Shown in pieces: positions 53,975-61,852 of a stretch of DNA of 64,000 nt. The stretch is from Streptomyces galbus. Lineage in GTDB: Bacteria > Actinomycetota > Actinomycetes > Streptomycetales > Streptomycetaceae. The notes below the pieces were generated by a model. That model was given only the letters and a program-made list of their open reading frames with translations, searched no databases and was not told where the DNA came from. The first letter of the stretch is position 1. Every line of letters begins with the position of its first letter. The translations under genes and the position numbers were made by a program. The stretch spans positions 219,158-283,157 of the forward strand of contig NZ_SZPR01000008.1 in the NCBI RefSeq assembly GCF_005280195.1, given 5' to 3'.

Positions 53975-56389
53975 ATGTCCGAGGACACCAAGGGGGCCGG
54001 GCCGGACGGCGGTTCGTCCCGACGCCCGGGCCCGGGAGAACAGACAGGGCCGGACGGCGGCTCGATCCAACGTCCGCACCCAGCCACTGGGCCGGACACC
54101 GGCTCGGCCCGGCGTCCGGGCCGACCGCCCGCACCGGACAGCGGCCCGGCCCGACGCACGGGCGAACCGCCCGGGCCGGACACCGGCTCGGGCCGGCGTC
54201 CGGTCGGCGGGAGTGCGAGTGCCGGGCGGGGTGCGGGTGGCCCGGACGCGGTCCCGGGGGCCGGCGCGGGCCAGGCCGCGGCCGCGGGCGCGAGCCCACC
54301 GGCCCGTGTGGGCGTGCCCGCGCAGCGCGGTCGCCGCCGGGTGACGCCCAAGGACCTGCTCACCCGCCGGGCACCGGCCGAACCCCGCTCCCCCGGGCCC
54401 GCGGACCCGGGCCCCGCCTGGTACGAGGGCGCGGAGACGGTCGGCGCCGCGGAGTCGGCGCTGCCGCCCGAACCGGCCGAGGACCCGGAGAGCCCGGCGC
54501 GCCCCCACGGCGACGGCCCCACGCCCGCACACCCCGACGGCGACCGCCCCGCTGCGCTCGCCGCGTCCGGCCCGGGCCCCGCACCGGACCGCCCGACCGC
54601 TCCCGTACCACAGGAAGGACCCCGTCCGATGGCGACGGAATCCCCCGAGCCACAGGCTCACGGCACCCGACCACCGGCGGGCGGGGCGCGGGCGTCCGCG
54701 CCGGCCACCGGTACCGCACCGGCCTCCGAAGGCGCCCCGCGTCCGGACCGGGCCCCCGGCACCGCCCGGTCCGTGCCCCGGCACAAGGTCGCCGTGCTCG
54801 GCGCGCACCTCGGCGGAGGCATGCTGGCCGCGATCCTGGCCCGGGCCGGGATCGACACCGTGCTCGTCGACTCGCCGCACGACGCCGACGTCCCGGCCGG
54901 CGAGACGACGGTGCCGTACACCGCGGAGGTCTTCGAACTGCTCGCCCGGCGCTACGGTGTGCCCGAGCTGTCGGCGCTCGGGCACTTCGGCGAGCTGCCG
55001 GACGACGTGCGCCGCACCTCGGGCGTGAAGCGCAGCATCGGCTTCGTCTACGCCCGCCCCGGCAGCCGGGTGCGCCCGCACCAGGTCGTGCAGTTCAACG
55101 TGCCGAGCGAGCACGGCGAGTCGCACCTGTACCGGCCCGACGTCGACGCGTGGGTGCACCGACTGGCCCTGCGCCACGGCGCGAAGGCGGCCCCGAACCG
55201 TCCGGTCCTCACCGACGTCACCGGCGAGGCGGGCGACTTCGTCGTCGAGCTGGCCGACGGCAGCGCCTTGGGCGCCGAGTTCGTCGTCGACATGTCCGGC
55301 CCCGACGCCCCGCTCCTCGACCGCCTCGGCCCCGAGCCGGCGCTGCGTCCGCTGCGGCACTCCTCGCGGGTGCTGACCGCGCACCTCAGGGGCGTACGCC
55401 CGCTGGAGCGGCGCGTGGACCCGGGCGCGGGGGGCACGCCCTGGACGGGCGGCACCACGCAGGTCGTCTTCCCGGGCGGCTGGATGCAGTTGGTGCCGTT
55501 CGGCGAGGACCGCACCGGGGAGGGCGCGCTGACGAGCGTCGCGGTGAGCCTCGACGCGAAGCAGTGGCCGCAGCGGTCGGCCTCGCCGGAGGAGGACTTC
55601 CAGCACCTGGTCCGGCAGTTCCCGGACCTGGCCTGGCAGTTCGCGGAGGCGAGCGCCGTGCGCCCGTGGGCGAGCGCCGAGTCCTGGCAGTACGCGGCCA
55701 CCCGCGCCGTCGGCGACGGCTTCGTCGTCCTCGACCGCTCCGCCGTGCGCTGCGACTTCACGCTCTCCCGGGACGTGACCCTGACCGCGGAGCTCGTCCA
55801 CGAGGCGGCCGCGCACCTGATCGCGGCGGCCCGCGACGGCGACTGGTCGACGGAGCGGTTCCGGCCGCTGGAGGTCTTCCAGGCGACGCTGATCGAGCAC
55901 GGCGAGCGGCTGCTGCGCTCCGCCCTCACCGCGACCGGCGACTTCCGGCTGTGGAACGCCTTCTGCCGGGTGTGGCTGCTGCACTCGATGTTCGCGGCCC
56001 TGTCCCTCAAGCGCGCCCGCAACGACGCCCTGGCGACGGGCGACCGCCCCGACCAGTGGCGGGAGTTGGGCCGCCACCGGGGCGCCGGCCTGTGGTTCCC
56101 GGTCTACGCCGGCTTCGTCGCCCTGTTCGACGACACGGACCGCCTGCTGCGCCAGGTCGCCGACCAGCGGCTGGCACCGGGGGCCGCGGCGGAGCGGATC
56201 TTCGGCCAATTGCGTACGGCCTCGTTCGTCCCCCCGCTGTTCGGCTTCGGCGACCCGGCCGACCGTTACTACAACTTCACCCCCCTCAAGCGGCTCAAGG
56301 TGCTGCTGTGGGCGAAGCGGCGGGCACCGCACATGGTGCAGCGGGTCCTCACCCCGGGCGCCACCGTGCTGCCCAGCGTCGAACGCTGA
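53975..56389 (+). CDS. Degenerate halogenase-like protein with long disordered N-terminus
   Basis: From the ATG at 53975, 11 bp after halogenase 2, it has 804 residues. The first ~265 are low-complexity with repeated GPDxGSxRRP-like units. The remainder aligns with halogenase 2 over its length but the FAD site reads GAHLGGG (H278 for Gly), WxWxIP is WMQLVP (503-508), and GFVDxxxSRG is VRCDFTLSRD. It is unlikely to bind FAD normally. A second start at ATG 54629, with GGAAGGA nine nt upstream, would give 586 residues without most of the repeats. By analogy with pyoluteorin PltD, a halogenase-like protein with incomplete motifs, it may be a partner protein; this is inference. Confidence 0.8.
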   Translation: MSEDTKGAGPDGGSSRRPGPGEQTGPDGGSIQRPHPATGPDTGSARRPGRPPAPDSGPARRTGEPPGPDTGSGRRPVGGSASAGRGAGGPDAVPGAGAGQAAAAGASPPARVGVPAQRGRRRVTPKDLLTRRAPAEPRSPGPADPGPAWYEGAETVGAAESALPPEPAEDPESPARPHGDGPTPAHPDGDRPAALAASGPGPAPDRPTAPVPQEGPRPMATESPEPQAHGTRPPAGGARASAPATGTAPASEGAPRPDRAPGTARSVPRHKVAVLGAHLGGGMLAAILARAGIDTVLVDSPHDADVPAGETTVPYTAEVFELLARRYGVPELSALGHFGELPDDVRRTSGVKRSIGFVYARPGSRVRPHQVVQFNVPSEHGESHLYRPDVDAWVHRLALRHGAKAAPNRPVLTDVTGEAGDFVVELADGSALGAEFVVDMSGPDAPLLDRLGPEPALRPLRHSSRVLTAHLRGVRPLERRVDPGAGGTPWTGGTTQVVFPGGWMQLVPFGEDRTGEGALTSVAVSLDAKQWPQRSASPEEDFQHLVRQFPDLAWQFAEASAVRPWASAESWQYAATRAVGDGFVVLDRSAVRCDFTLSRDVTLTAELVHEAAAHLIAAARDGDWSTERFRPLEVFQATLIEHGERLLRSALTATGDFRLWNAFCRVWLLHSMFAALSLKRARNDALATGDRPDQWRELGRHRGAGLWFPVYAGFVALFDDTDRLLRQVADQRLAPGAAAERIFGQLRTASFVPPLFGFGDPADRYYNFTPLKRLKVLLWAKRRAPHMVQRVLTPGATVLPSVER

Positions 56390-56426
56390 CCGACCGGTCG
56401 GCACGGAACAGGGGCCGGCCGGGGCA

Positions 56427-56480
56427 CCGGGGCCGCCGTTGCGCGCGTCACCATCTGGACGCGCGGGACGGCGGCCCCGG
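56427..56480. terminator. Large hairpin terminator after the PKS operon
   Basis: A 13-bp perfect outer stem (CCGGGGCCGCCGT / ACGGCGGCCCCGG) and a 7-bp inner stem (GCGCGTC / GACGCGC) form a long hairpin 38 bp after the last gene of the core operon. It probably ends that transcript. Confidence 0.75.
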
Positions 56481-56678
56481 CCGCGTCCGGGGGCGGTTTC
56501 CGCCCGCCACGGCGCGGGGGGCGGTCGGGATCCGGCCAGCCGCCCCGACGCGCTCCTGGACACCCGCGTGGCCCACCGGAATGCTCCCTACCTGGCAGTC
56601 ACCGCATGTGAGATGCTGATAGCGTAGATTTCCGCGCACCATGAATTAGCTGTCGGAGCTAGATGTCGGAGGGCCCCC

Positions 56679-57395
56679 ATGAGCTCGGAAGGCGGGATCC
56701 CCGACCCGCACCGCGACGCCCCGCGCGGCCGCGGCGCCCGGGGTCGCGGGCGACGGCCGACGCGTGGCGGCGGACGCCGGCCGGGGCAGAGCGACACACG
56801 GGAACAGATCCTCAACGCCGCGCTGGAACTCTTCGCCACCAAGGGCTACTCGGGCACCACCATGCGCGGGATCGCCAAACAGGCCCGCGTCGACCCGGCG
56901 CTCATCCACCACTTCTTCAGCAACAAGGAGGGCGTCTTCCAGGACGCCGTCGCCGCCCGCGTCGACATGGCCGCCCTCTTCGACTCCCTCGGCGAGGAGA
57001 ATCTCGACAGCGTTGCCAAGGGCCCCGGCGCCTGGGTCGCGCGCACCTTCCTGTCCTACTGGGAGGACGCCACGACCCGGCCGGCCATGGTGGCGGTCTA
57101 CCGTGCCGGACTGTCCGACGAGGCCGTGGCCCACGTCTTCCGCGAGCGCATCGAGGACGCCTTCGCGACGTGCCTGCGTCGCATCGTCCCGCAACACGCC
57201 GACCGGGCACCGGCGTTCGCCTCCCTGGTCTCCGCCCAGCTCGCCGGCCTGGTCATGCTCCGCTACGTGCTCCAGGTGGAGCCGCTGGCCTCGCTGGACT
57301 TCGACGAACTCATGGACTGGCTCACCCCGTCCCTGGAGGTCCACTTCGACCGGGCCGCCCAGGAGGAGGGGGCGCGGGGCACGGAAGAGGGCTGA
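56679..57395 (+). CDS. TetR-family regulator 3, paralogue of TetR-2
   Basis: This 238-residue regulator has an Arg/Gly-rich N-terminal arm (GRGARGRGRRPTRGGGRRPG) and a canonical HTH (TREQILNAALELFATKGYSGTTMRGIAKQA, recognition VDPALIHHFFSNKEG). Its C-terminal domain shares the RYVLQVEPLASLDFDELMDWL block with TetR-2. GGAGG lies seven nt before the ATG. Upstream only a weak, 7-bp-spaced operator-like TCA-N7-TGA is visible at 56599-56611. It lies right after the core operon and is a candidate pathway repressor. Confidence 0.9.
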   Translation: MSSEGGIPDPHRDAPRGRGARGRGRRPTRGGGRRPGQSDTREQILNAALELFATKGYSGTTMRGIAKQARVDPALIHHFFSNKEGVFQDAVAARVDMAALFDSLGEENLDSVAKGPGAWVARTFLSYWEDATTRPAMVAVYRAGLSDEAVAHVFRERIEDAFATCLRRIVPQHADRAPAFASLVSAQLAGLVMLRYVLQVEPLASLDFDELMDWLTPSLEVHFDRAAQEEGARGTEEG

Positions 57396-57556
57396 CGGGG
57401 CTGACGTCAGGGCGACGTGACGACTGGGCGGCCACAACGCGCCGACGGGGCTCGGGCCCAGCCGACGCAGCCCGGCGGACGCGCGGTCGGGCGGTCGGAC
57501 GGGCGGACGGGCGGACGGGGGTGTCCGGCCTGCGCTAGGAGTACTCGGCCCGGCGC

Positions 57557-58576
57557 TCAGGAAGAGCCCGGCGCCGCCGCCCTGTCGGCCCCCGAACCCG
57601 CCCTCGTACGGGAGCCGGCGGCTGACTCCGTGAAGTGACCCGCGGCCGACTCGGCAGCAGGCGCGGGGATCTCCCGGAGGCCACCGCCCCGCACTCGCCC
57701 CGACTCCCGCTGCTGCGGCTCCCCCGGGTCGCCCTCCCGGGCCTCCGCCCGGGCCAGGACGCACACCCCGCGCCCCGCGGCGACCGCCGCGACGAGCGCG
57801 GCGAGGGCGGTGCCCGGGTCCGTCGGGTAGCGGTCCCCGAAGACCACGCCGATGAGCGTGGCGAAGACCGGGTTGACCAGGGTGACGGTGGCCAGCGGCG
57901 CCTCCAGCCCGCCCCGGTAGCCGAGTTGGCACAGCGCCAGTCCCGCGGGTGCCAGGCAGAGGACGCCCGCCCCGGCGAGCACCGCCGGCCACGGCAGACC
58001 GCCACCGGCCCGCCGCAACAGCCCGTCTCCGTCGGCCAGTTCCAGCACGGCGACCTGCGCCAGCGCGGACGCCGCCGCGAAGGCGACGCCGGCCGCCGCC
58101 GCGTACCACAGGCTCGACGCCGGACCGCGCCGCGTCACCCCGGCCGCCGCCGTGGTCACGCCGAGGACACCGGCGGTCAGCAGGACCGCACCGAGCAGCG
58201 CGCCCGTGTCGGGCGCCCGGTCGGAGCCGGCCGAGCGGGTGAGCACCAGCAGCCCGGCGACCCCGGCCACCGTCAGCGCCGTCCCCCGCCACTGCTCCGC
58301 GCTCATCGGGCTGCGCAGCAGGGCGGCCGACAGCACCGGCGCCGCGACCAGCGTGAGCACGCCGAGCATCTGCACGGCGACGAGGCTGCCGTAGCGCAGG
58401 GCGGTCGTGTGCAGCAGCGCGCCGAGGGCGTTGAGCAGCAGGGAGGTCCACCAGATGCCCGAGCGCCGGTATCCGCGCGCCCCGGGCAGCGCGGTCCGCG
58501 CGGCGGCACCGCGTTGGGCGACGGCCGCGGCGGCGTACACGAGCGCCGACACCGTACCGAGCAGCAGAACGGCCAT
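57557..58576 (-). CDS. DMT/EamA-family transporter
   Basis: This 339-residue protein has about ten hydrophobic helices arranged as two EamA-like halves (HTTALRYGSLVAVQMLGVLTLVAAP; GLEAPLATVTLVNPVFATLIG) and a polar Ser/Ala/Arg-rich tail. Family members export metabolites. Start taken at ATG 58576; the adjacent GTG 58579 is an alternative. Upstream is an 8-nt tandem repeat, not a cluster operator. A link with the pathway is not shown. Confidence 0.75.
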   Translation of the reverse strand: MAVLLLGTVSALVYAAAAVAQRGAAARTALPGARGYRRSGIWWTSLLLNALGALLHTTALRYGSLVAVQMLGVLTLVAAPVLSAALLRSPMSAEQWRGTALTVAGVAGLLVLTRSAGSDRAPDTGALLGAVLLTAGVLGVTTAAAGVTRRGPASSLWYAAAAGVAFAAASALAQVAVLELADGDGLLRRAGGGLPWPAVLAGAGVLCLAPAGLALCQLGYRGGLEAPLATVTLVNPVFATLIGVVFGDRYPTDPGTALAALVAAVAAGRGVCVLARAEAREGDPGEPQQRESGRVRGGGLREIPAPAAESAAGHFTESAAGSRTRAGSGADRAAAPGSS

Positions 58577-58594
58577 CACGGGCCTCAGCGTCCT

Positions 58595-58626
58595 TTCACC
58601 GGTTCACCGGTTCACCGGTTCACCGG
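58595..58626. repeat. Four perfect tandem copies of TTCACCGG
   Basis: A 32-bp perfect tandem array, 18 bp upstream of the DMT transporter start. It could influence expression by slippage or hold a repeated protein-binding site, but nothing in the sequence proves either. Confidence 0.85.
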
Positions 58627-58826
58627 AGGGAAGGGGGCGCGGAACAGGGACGGCCGGCACGGCGGCCAGGACGCCGGGCCGGGACGGTGCACGACGGGCC
58701 GCGGCGCACCCGCGCCCGACGGACTCGCCGTATTGCGGGTGCCCCACAACCCCTCGCACACCCGTGCCGGGGTGCCCCGCCGACGAGGCACCCCGGCACG
58801 TGCGGGCGGGCACGGTCCGCCGGCGC

Positions 58827-60572
58827 TCACGCCCCGCCCGGGACGTCCTGGACGTCCTCGGGTCGGATCTTCGGCAGGGCGAGGACGAGCAGGCAGGACA
58901 GGCCGAAGCAGCCGATCTGCCAGTACACGACCTGCTCGAAACTGTCGGAGAAGTTGGCCTTGCGGGCCTCGGGCACGGCCTTGGCGAGCACCGCGTTCTG
59001 CACCTTGTGCTTGACGTCCGCCGGCATCGGACTGGTCGCGAGCTCCTTGTTGATGCGCGCGCAGCTCGCCGGCGTCCGGGTGAGGTCCTTCTGGTTCATC
59101 TTGTCGTGGAAGCAGGTCTGGAACCCCTGCGTGATCTGCCCCTGCTGGTCCTGCGGCACCCCGGCGGCCGCCAGGTCGGAGCGGAGCCGGGGCACCGCGG
59201 TGTCGCTGGCGCCGTCGGCGTTGGAGCCGAGCAGGCCGTAGAAGAGGATGCCCGCGACGGCGATGCCGATGGCGATGCCGACCTGCTGCACCGTGGCCAC
59301 CATGCCGGACGCCGAACCGGCCTCGCGGGAGCGGATGCCGGCCAGGATGATCCCGGTGCACGGCGCGAGGAAGAAGCCGCCGCCCAGTCCCGCCACCATC
59401 AGCGACGGCACGAGCTGGTAGCCGTGCAGGTCCGTGCCGGCCCAGTGCACCGTGGCGATGACGCCGGACATGCCGACCAGCAGCAGGCCCGTGCCGAGCG
59501 CGAGCGTCTTGGTGCCGAGCCTCTTGACCACCGCGGCGGACCGGGCGGAGCCGATCGCGATGAGCGCGGCGAAGCCCAGGCTGACCAGGCCGGCGGAGAT
59601 CGGGGTGTAACCGAAGCCGATCTGCAGGCTCATGATGAACGTCATGAAGAACGACGGGATGCCCGCGAAGAACACCACGCTGATGAGGAGCCCCACGGTG
59701 AACGACCGCTCCCGGAACAGGCTCGTCGGCACCAGGGGCGAGCGGTCCGCCAGCTTGGACAGCTTGTTCTCGTAGACGAAGAACTCGGCCAGCAGCAGCG
59801 GGCTGAGCACCAGCAGCACCAGGCTCCACCCCGGCCAGTCGTGCTCCCGGCCGATGACCAGGGGCAGGATCAGGCTGAACAGGCCGGCGGTGAGGATGCC
59901 CGCACCGGTGACGTCGAGCCGGCGGGCGCCGGCGGCCGATGACTCGGGGATCTTGACCAGGCCGAACACCAGGGCGACCAGCCCGACCGGCAGGTTGACG
60001 TAGAAGATGGCCCGCCAGTCGGTGCCCATGATGTCCAGGTCGATCAGCCAGCCGCCGAGCACGGGCCCGAGGACGGTGCCCAGGCCGACCGAAGCGCCGT
60101 ACATCGCCAGGGCCTTGGGGCGCTCCTCCTTGGAGAAGGTGACCTGAAGGATCGACAGCACCTGGGGGAACATCAGGCCGGAGCACAGGCCCTGGAACAC
60201 CCGGGAGACGATCAGGAAGGTCGAGTTCGGGGCCGCGCCGCACAGCGCCGAGGCGGTGGTGAAGCCCAGCATGCCGATCAGGAAGACCTTGCGGCGGCCG
60301 TGGATGTCGCCGAGCCGCCCGCCCGTCACCAGGGTGCAGGCGAAGGCGAGCGAGTAGACGGCGACGACGAGCTGGATCTCGGCGAAGGTGGCTCCGAGAT
60401 CACTCTGGAGCGAGGGCAGGGCGACCATCGTGATGGTCGTGTCCAGCATCTGCATGAAGATCGCGGACAGTGTGACCGCGAGGACGACCCAGCGAGCGGC
60501 ATAGGCCGCAGCCGGACCGGGCGAAGTGCCGGGCGGGTCGGCCGCCTTGGCGCCCACGTCGATCGATTCCAT
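58827..60572 (-). CDS. MFS drug exporter, DHA2/14-TM type
   Basis: This 581-residue transporter has about 14 helices and the DHA2 signatures MQMLDTTITMVALPS at helix 1, GRLGDIHGRRKVF after helix 2 and LGPVLGGWL at helix 5. A ~100-residue polar loop precedes the last helix. The ATG follows AAGGAGG. Its promoter carries a cluster operator, so it is likely the dedicated exporter of the pathway product. It is followed upstream by TetR-4 in the same direction. Confidence 0.9.
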   Translation of the reverse strand: MESIDVGAKAADPPGTSPGPAAAYAARWVVLAVTLSAIFMQMLDTTITMVALPSLQSDLGATFAEIQLVVAVYSLAFACTLVTGGRLGDIHGRRKVFLIGMLGFTTASALCGAAPNSTFLIVSRVFQGLCSGLMFPQVLSILQVTFSKEERPKALAMYGASVGLGTVLGPVLGGWLIDLDIMGTDWRAIFYVNLPVGLVALVFGLVKIPESSAAGARRLDVTGAGILTAGLFSLILPLVIGREHDWPGWSLVLLVLSPLLLAEFFVYENKLSKLADRSPLVPTSLFRERSFTVGLLISVVFFAGIPSFFMTFIMSLQIGFGYTPISAGLVSLGFAALIAIGSARSAAVVKRLGTKTLALGTGLLLVGMSGVIATVHWAGTDLHGYQLVPSLMVAGLGGGFFLAPCTGIILAGIRSREAGSASGMVATVQQVGIAIGIAVAGILFYGLLGSNADGASDTAVPRLRSDLAAAGVPQDQQGQITQGFQTCFHDKMNQKDLTRTPASCARINKELATSPMPADVKHKVQNAVLAKAVPEARKANFSDSFEQVVYWQIGCFGLSCLLVLALPKIRPEDVQDVPGGA

Positions 60573-60619
60573 GTTTCCTCCTTGGGCCCGCTGCCCCTCT
60601 CGGCAGCGCCCGTCCGGCT

Positions 60620-60666
60620 ATTTCACTCTCCAATGAAGTCTACGAGCAATGAATTATGCGCCGCAA
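60620..60666 (-). promoter_or_regulatory. MFS exporter promoter with cluster operator
   Basis: On the minus strand a -35-like TTGCGG (60661-60666) and a -10 TAGACT (60637-60642) are 18 bp apart. Operator ATTTCA-N8-TGAAGT (60620-60639) overlaps the -10 box, and a second near-match (60636-60655) overlaps it. The rest of the 60573-60877 gap has no gene. Confidence 0.7.
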
Positions 60667-60877
60667 GCCGATGAGGACACGATCCGGACACCGAACGTCC
60701 GTTCACATCAGCGGGGTGGGCCTGAGTTGAGCCGACCGAGCAGGCGGAGCCGGACCGGAGCCCGGCCGACGACACACCGCGGGAGCACGACGCACGACGC
60801 ACGACGGGCGGGGAGGATGCCCCTCCCCGCCCGCCAGGACGTTCCACACCGACGCCCGACCAACGGGCGGCGCCACC

Positions 60878-61447
60878 TCAGACGTCGGGCTCGCCCGCAC
60901 CGAGCAGCGCCTCCACCACGGGCGCCAGGGCGTCGACGGCCCCCTCGCCGCCCTCCTTGAACAACGTCTCGTCCAGCAACCCCATGTGACGGGAGGTCAT
61001 GATGCCGATGAACAGGCTGCTGACCAGCCAGACCCGGACCTCGTCGGCGCCCGAGTCGGCGACCTCGCGGGGCAGCAGGGCTCGGCTCATCCGCTCCCTG
61101 GCGACCGGCAGGTCCAGCACCGAGCGCAGCACCCCGAGGATGCGCCGTCCCTGCTCGGGGTCCTCCCAGTCGGCGACCGCGTGCCGCAGCAGCCACTCCG
61201 CCGCCCCGGCGTCCCCGCGGCGCAGCGCCTCCCGCAGGACCTCGGCCGGCCGCACGGTGTCGGCGATGACGGCGCTGTAGAGCGCCTCCTTGGAGTCGAA
61301 GTAGTGCGGCACGAGCGCCGGGTCGCAGCCGGCGTCCGCCGCGATGGCCCGGATCGAGGTGTTGCGGTAGCCGAGTTCGGCGAACAGGTCCGCGGCGGAC
61401 CTCATGATCGCCTGCCGGGTGTCGGACAAGCCTTTCGCTTCTGCCAC
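60878..61447 (-). CDS. TetR-family regulator 4
   Basis: This 189-residue TetR has a standard HTH (TRQAIMRSAADLFAELGYRNTSIRAIAADAG, recognition CDPALVPHYFDSKEALYSAV) and a compact ligand domain. The GTG start at 61447 follows AGAGGAAG. It lies upstream of the MFS exporter on the same strand and has its own operator-bearing promoter. Probably controls the exporter and itself. Confidence 0.88.
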   Translation of the reverse strand: MAEAKGLSDTRQAIMRSAADLFAELGYRNTSIRAIAADAGCDPALVPHYFDSKEALYSAVIADTVRPAEVLREALRRGDAGAAEWLLRHAVADWEDPEQGRRILGVLRSVLDLPVARERMSRALLPREVADSGADEVRVWLVSSLFIGIMTSRHMGLLDETLFKEGGEGAVDALAPVVEALLGAGEPDV

Positions 61448-61553
61448 AGCGGAACTTCCTCTCGTTCCCGAGTCCCCCGCAGGACGCGTGCACGCCCGGC
61501 ATCGGCCAGGAGCCGCAGCGTGGCACCGCCCGCGGCGACCCCTCCGAGACAGG

Positions 61554-61599
61554 AATTCACCTTGGCGTGAACTCTACGCTCCGTGACTTCCGGGGTCAA
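61554..61599 (-). promoter_or_regulatory. TetR-4 promoter with cluster operator
   Basis: On the minus strand TTGACC (61594-61599) and TAGAGT (61571-61576) are 17 bp apart, a near-consensus promoter. Operator AATTCA-N8-TGAACT (61554-61573) starts in the -10 box and covers the transcription start. Confidence 0.78.
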
Positions 61600-61720
61600 A
61601 GCTTAGACACTTCCCCGCCACCCCGAACACCCCTCCTGAACAGGTGCGTTGTCGGCGAAACCCGCAGCCGGCCACGCCGCGCCGCCCGGACGGTCAAACC
61701 CGGACGCACCTCACCCGAGC

Positions 61721-61762
61721 AATTCAACACCCATTGAAATACGGCCGGGATCGCCCTACGCT
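61721..61762 (+). promoter_or_regulatory. korA promoter with cluster operator
   Basis: Operator AATTCA-N8-TGAAAT (61721-61740) includes a -35 TTGAAA (61734-61739), followed after 17 bp by a -10 TACGCT (61757-61762). This is the same layout as the wbl promoter. It places korAB under the cluster regulon. No gene is seen elsewhere in the 61448-61852 gap. Confidence 0.72.
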
Positions 61763-61852
61763 CGCCGACGGGCGCCGCCCCTTCGTCCACGTGACGACCG
61801 CGCGACCCGAACCGCGCACCACGCATTCCGCCCACGGGAGAGGCACTTGCCG

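Noticed and set aside
53683..54522. Minus-strand ORF opposite the repetitive N-terminus of the halogenase-like protein
   Set aside because: Ser/Gly/Arg/Pro-rich composition follows from the repeats on the other strand, with no ribosome-binding site or recognisable domain.
58595..58626. CRISPR-like or integration repeat
   Set aside because: The units are contiguous 8-mers without spacers, and no cas or integrase gene is present.
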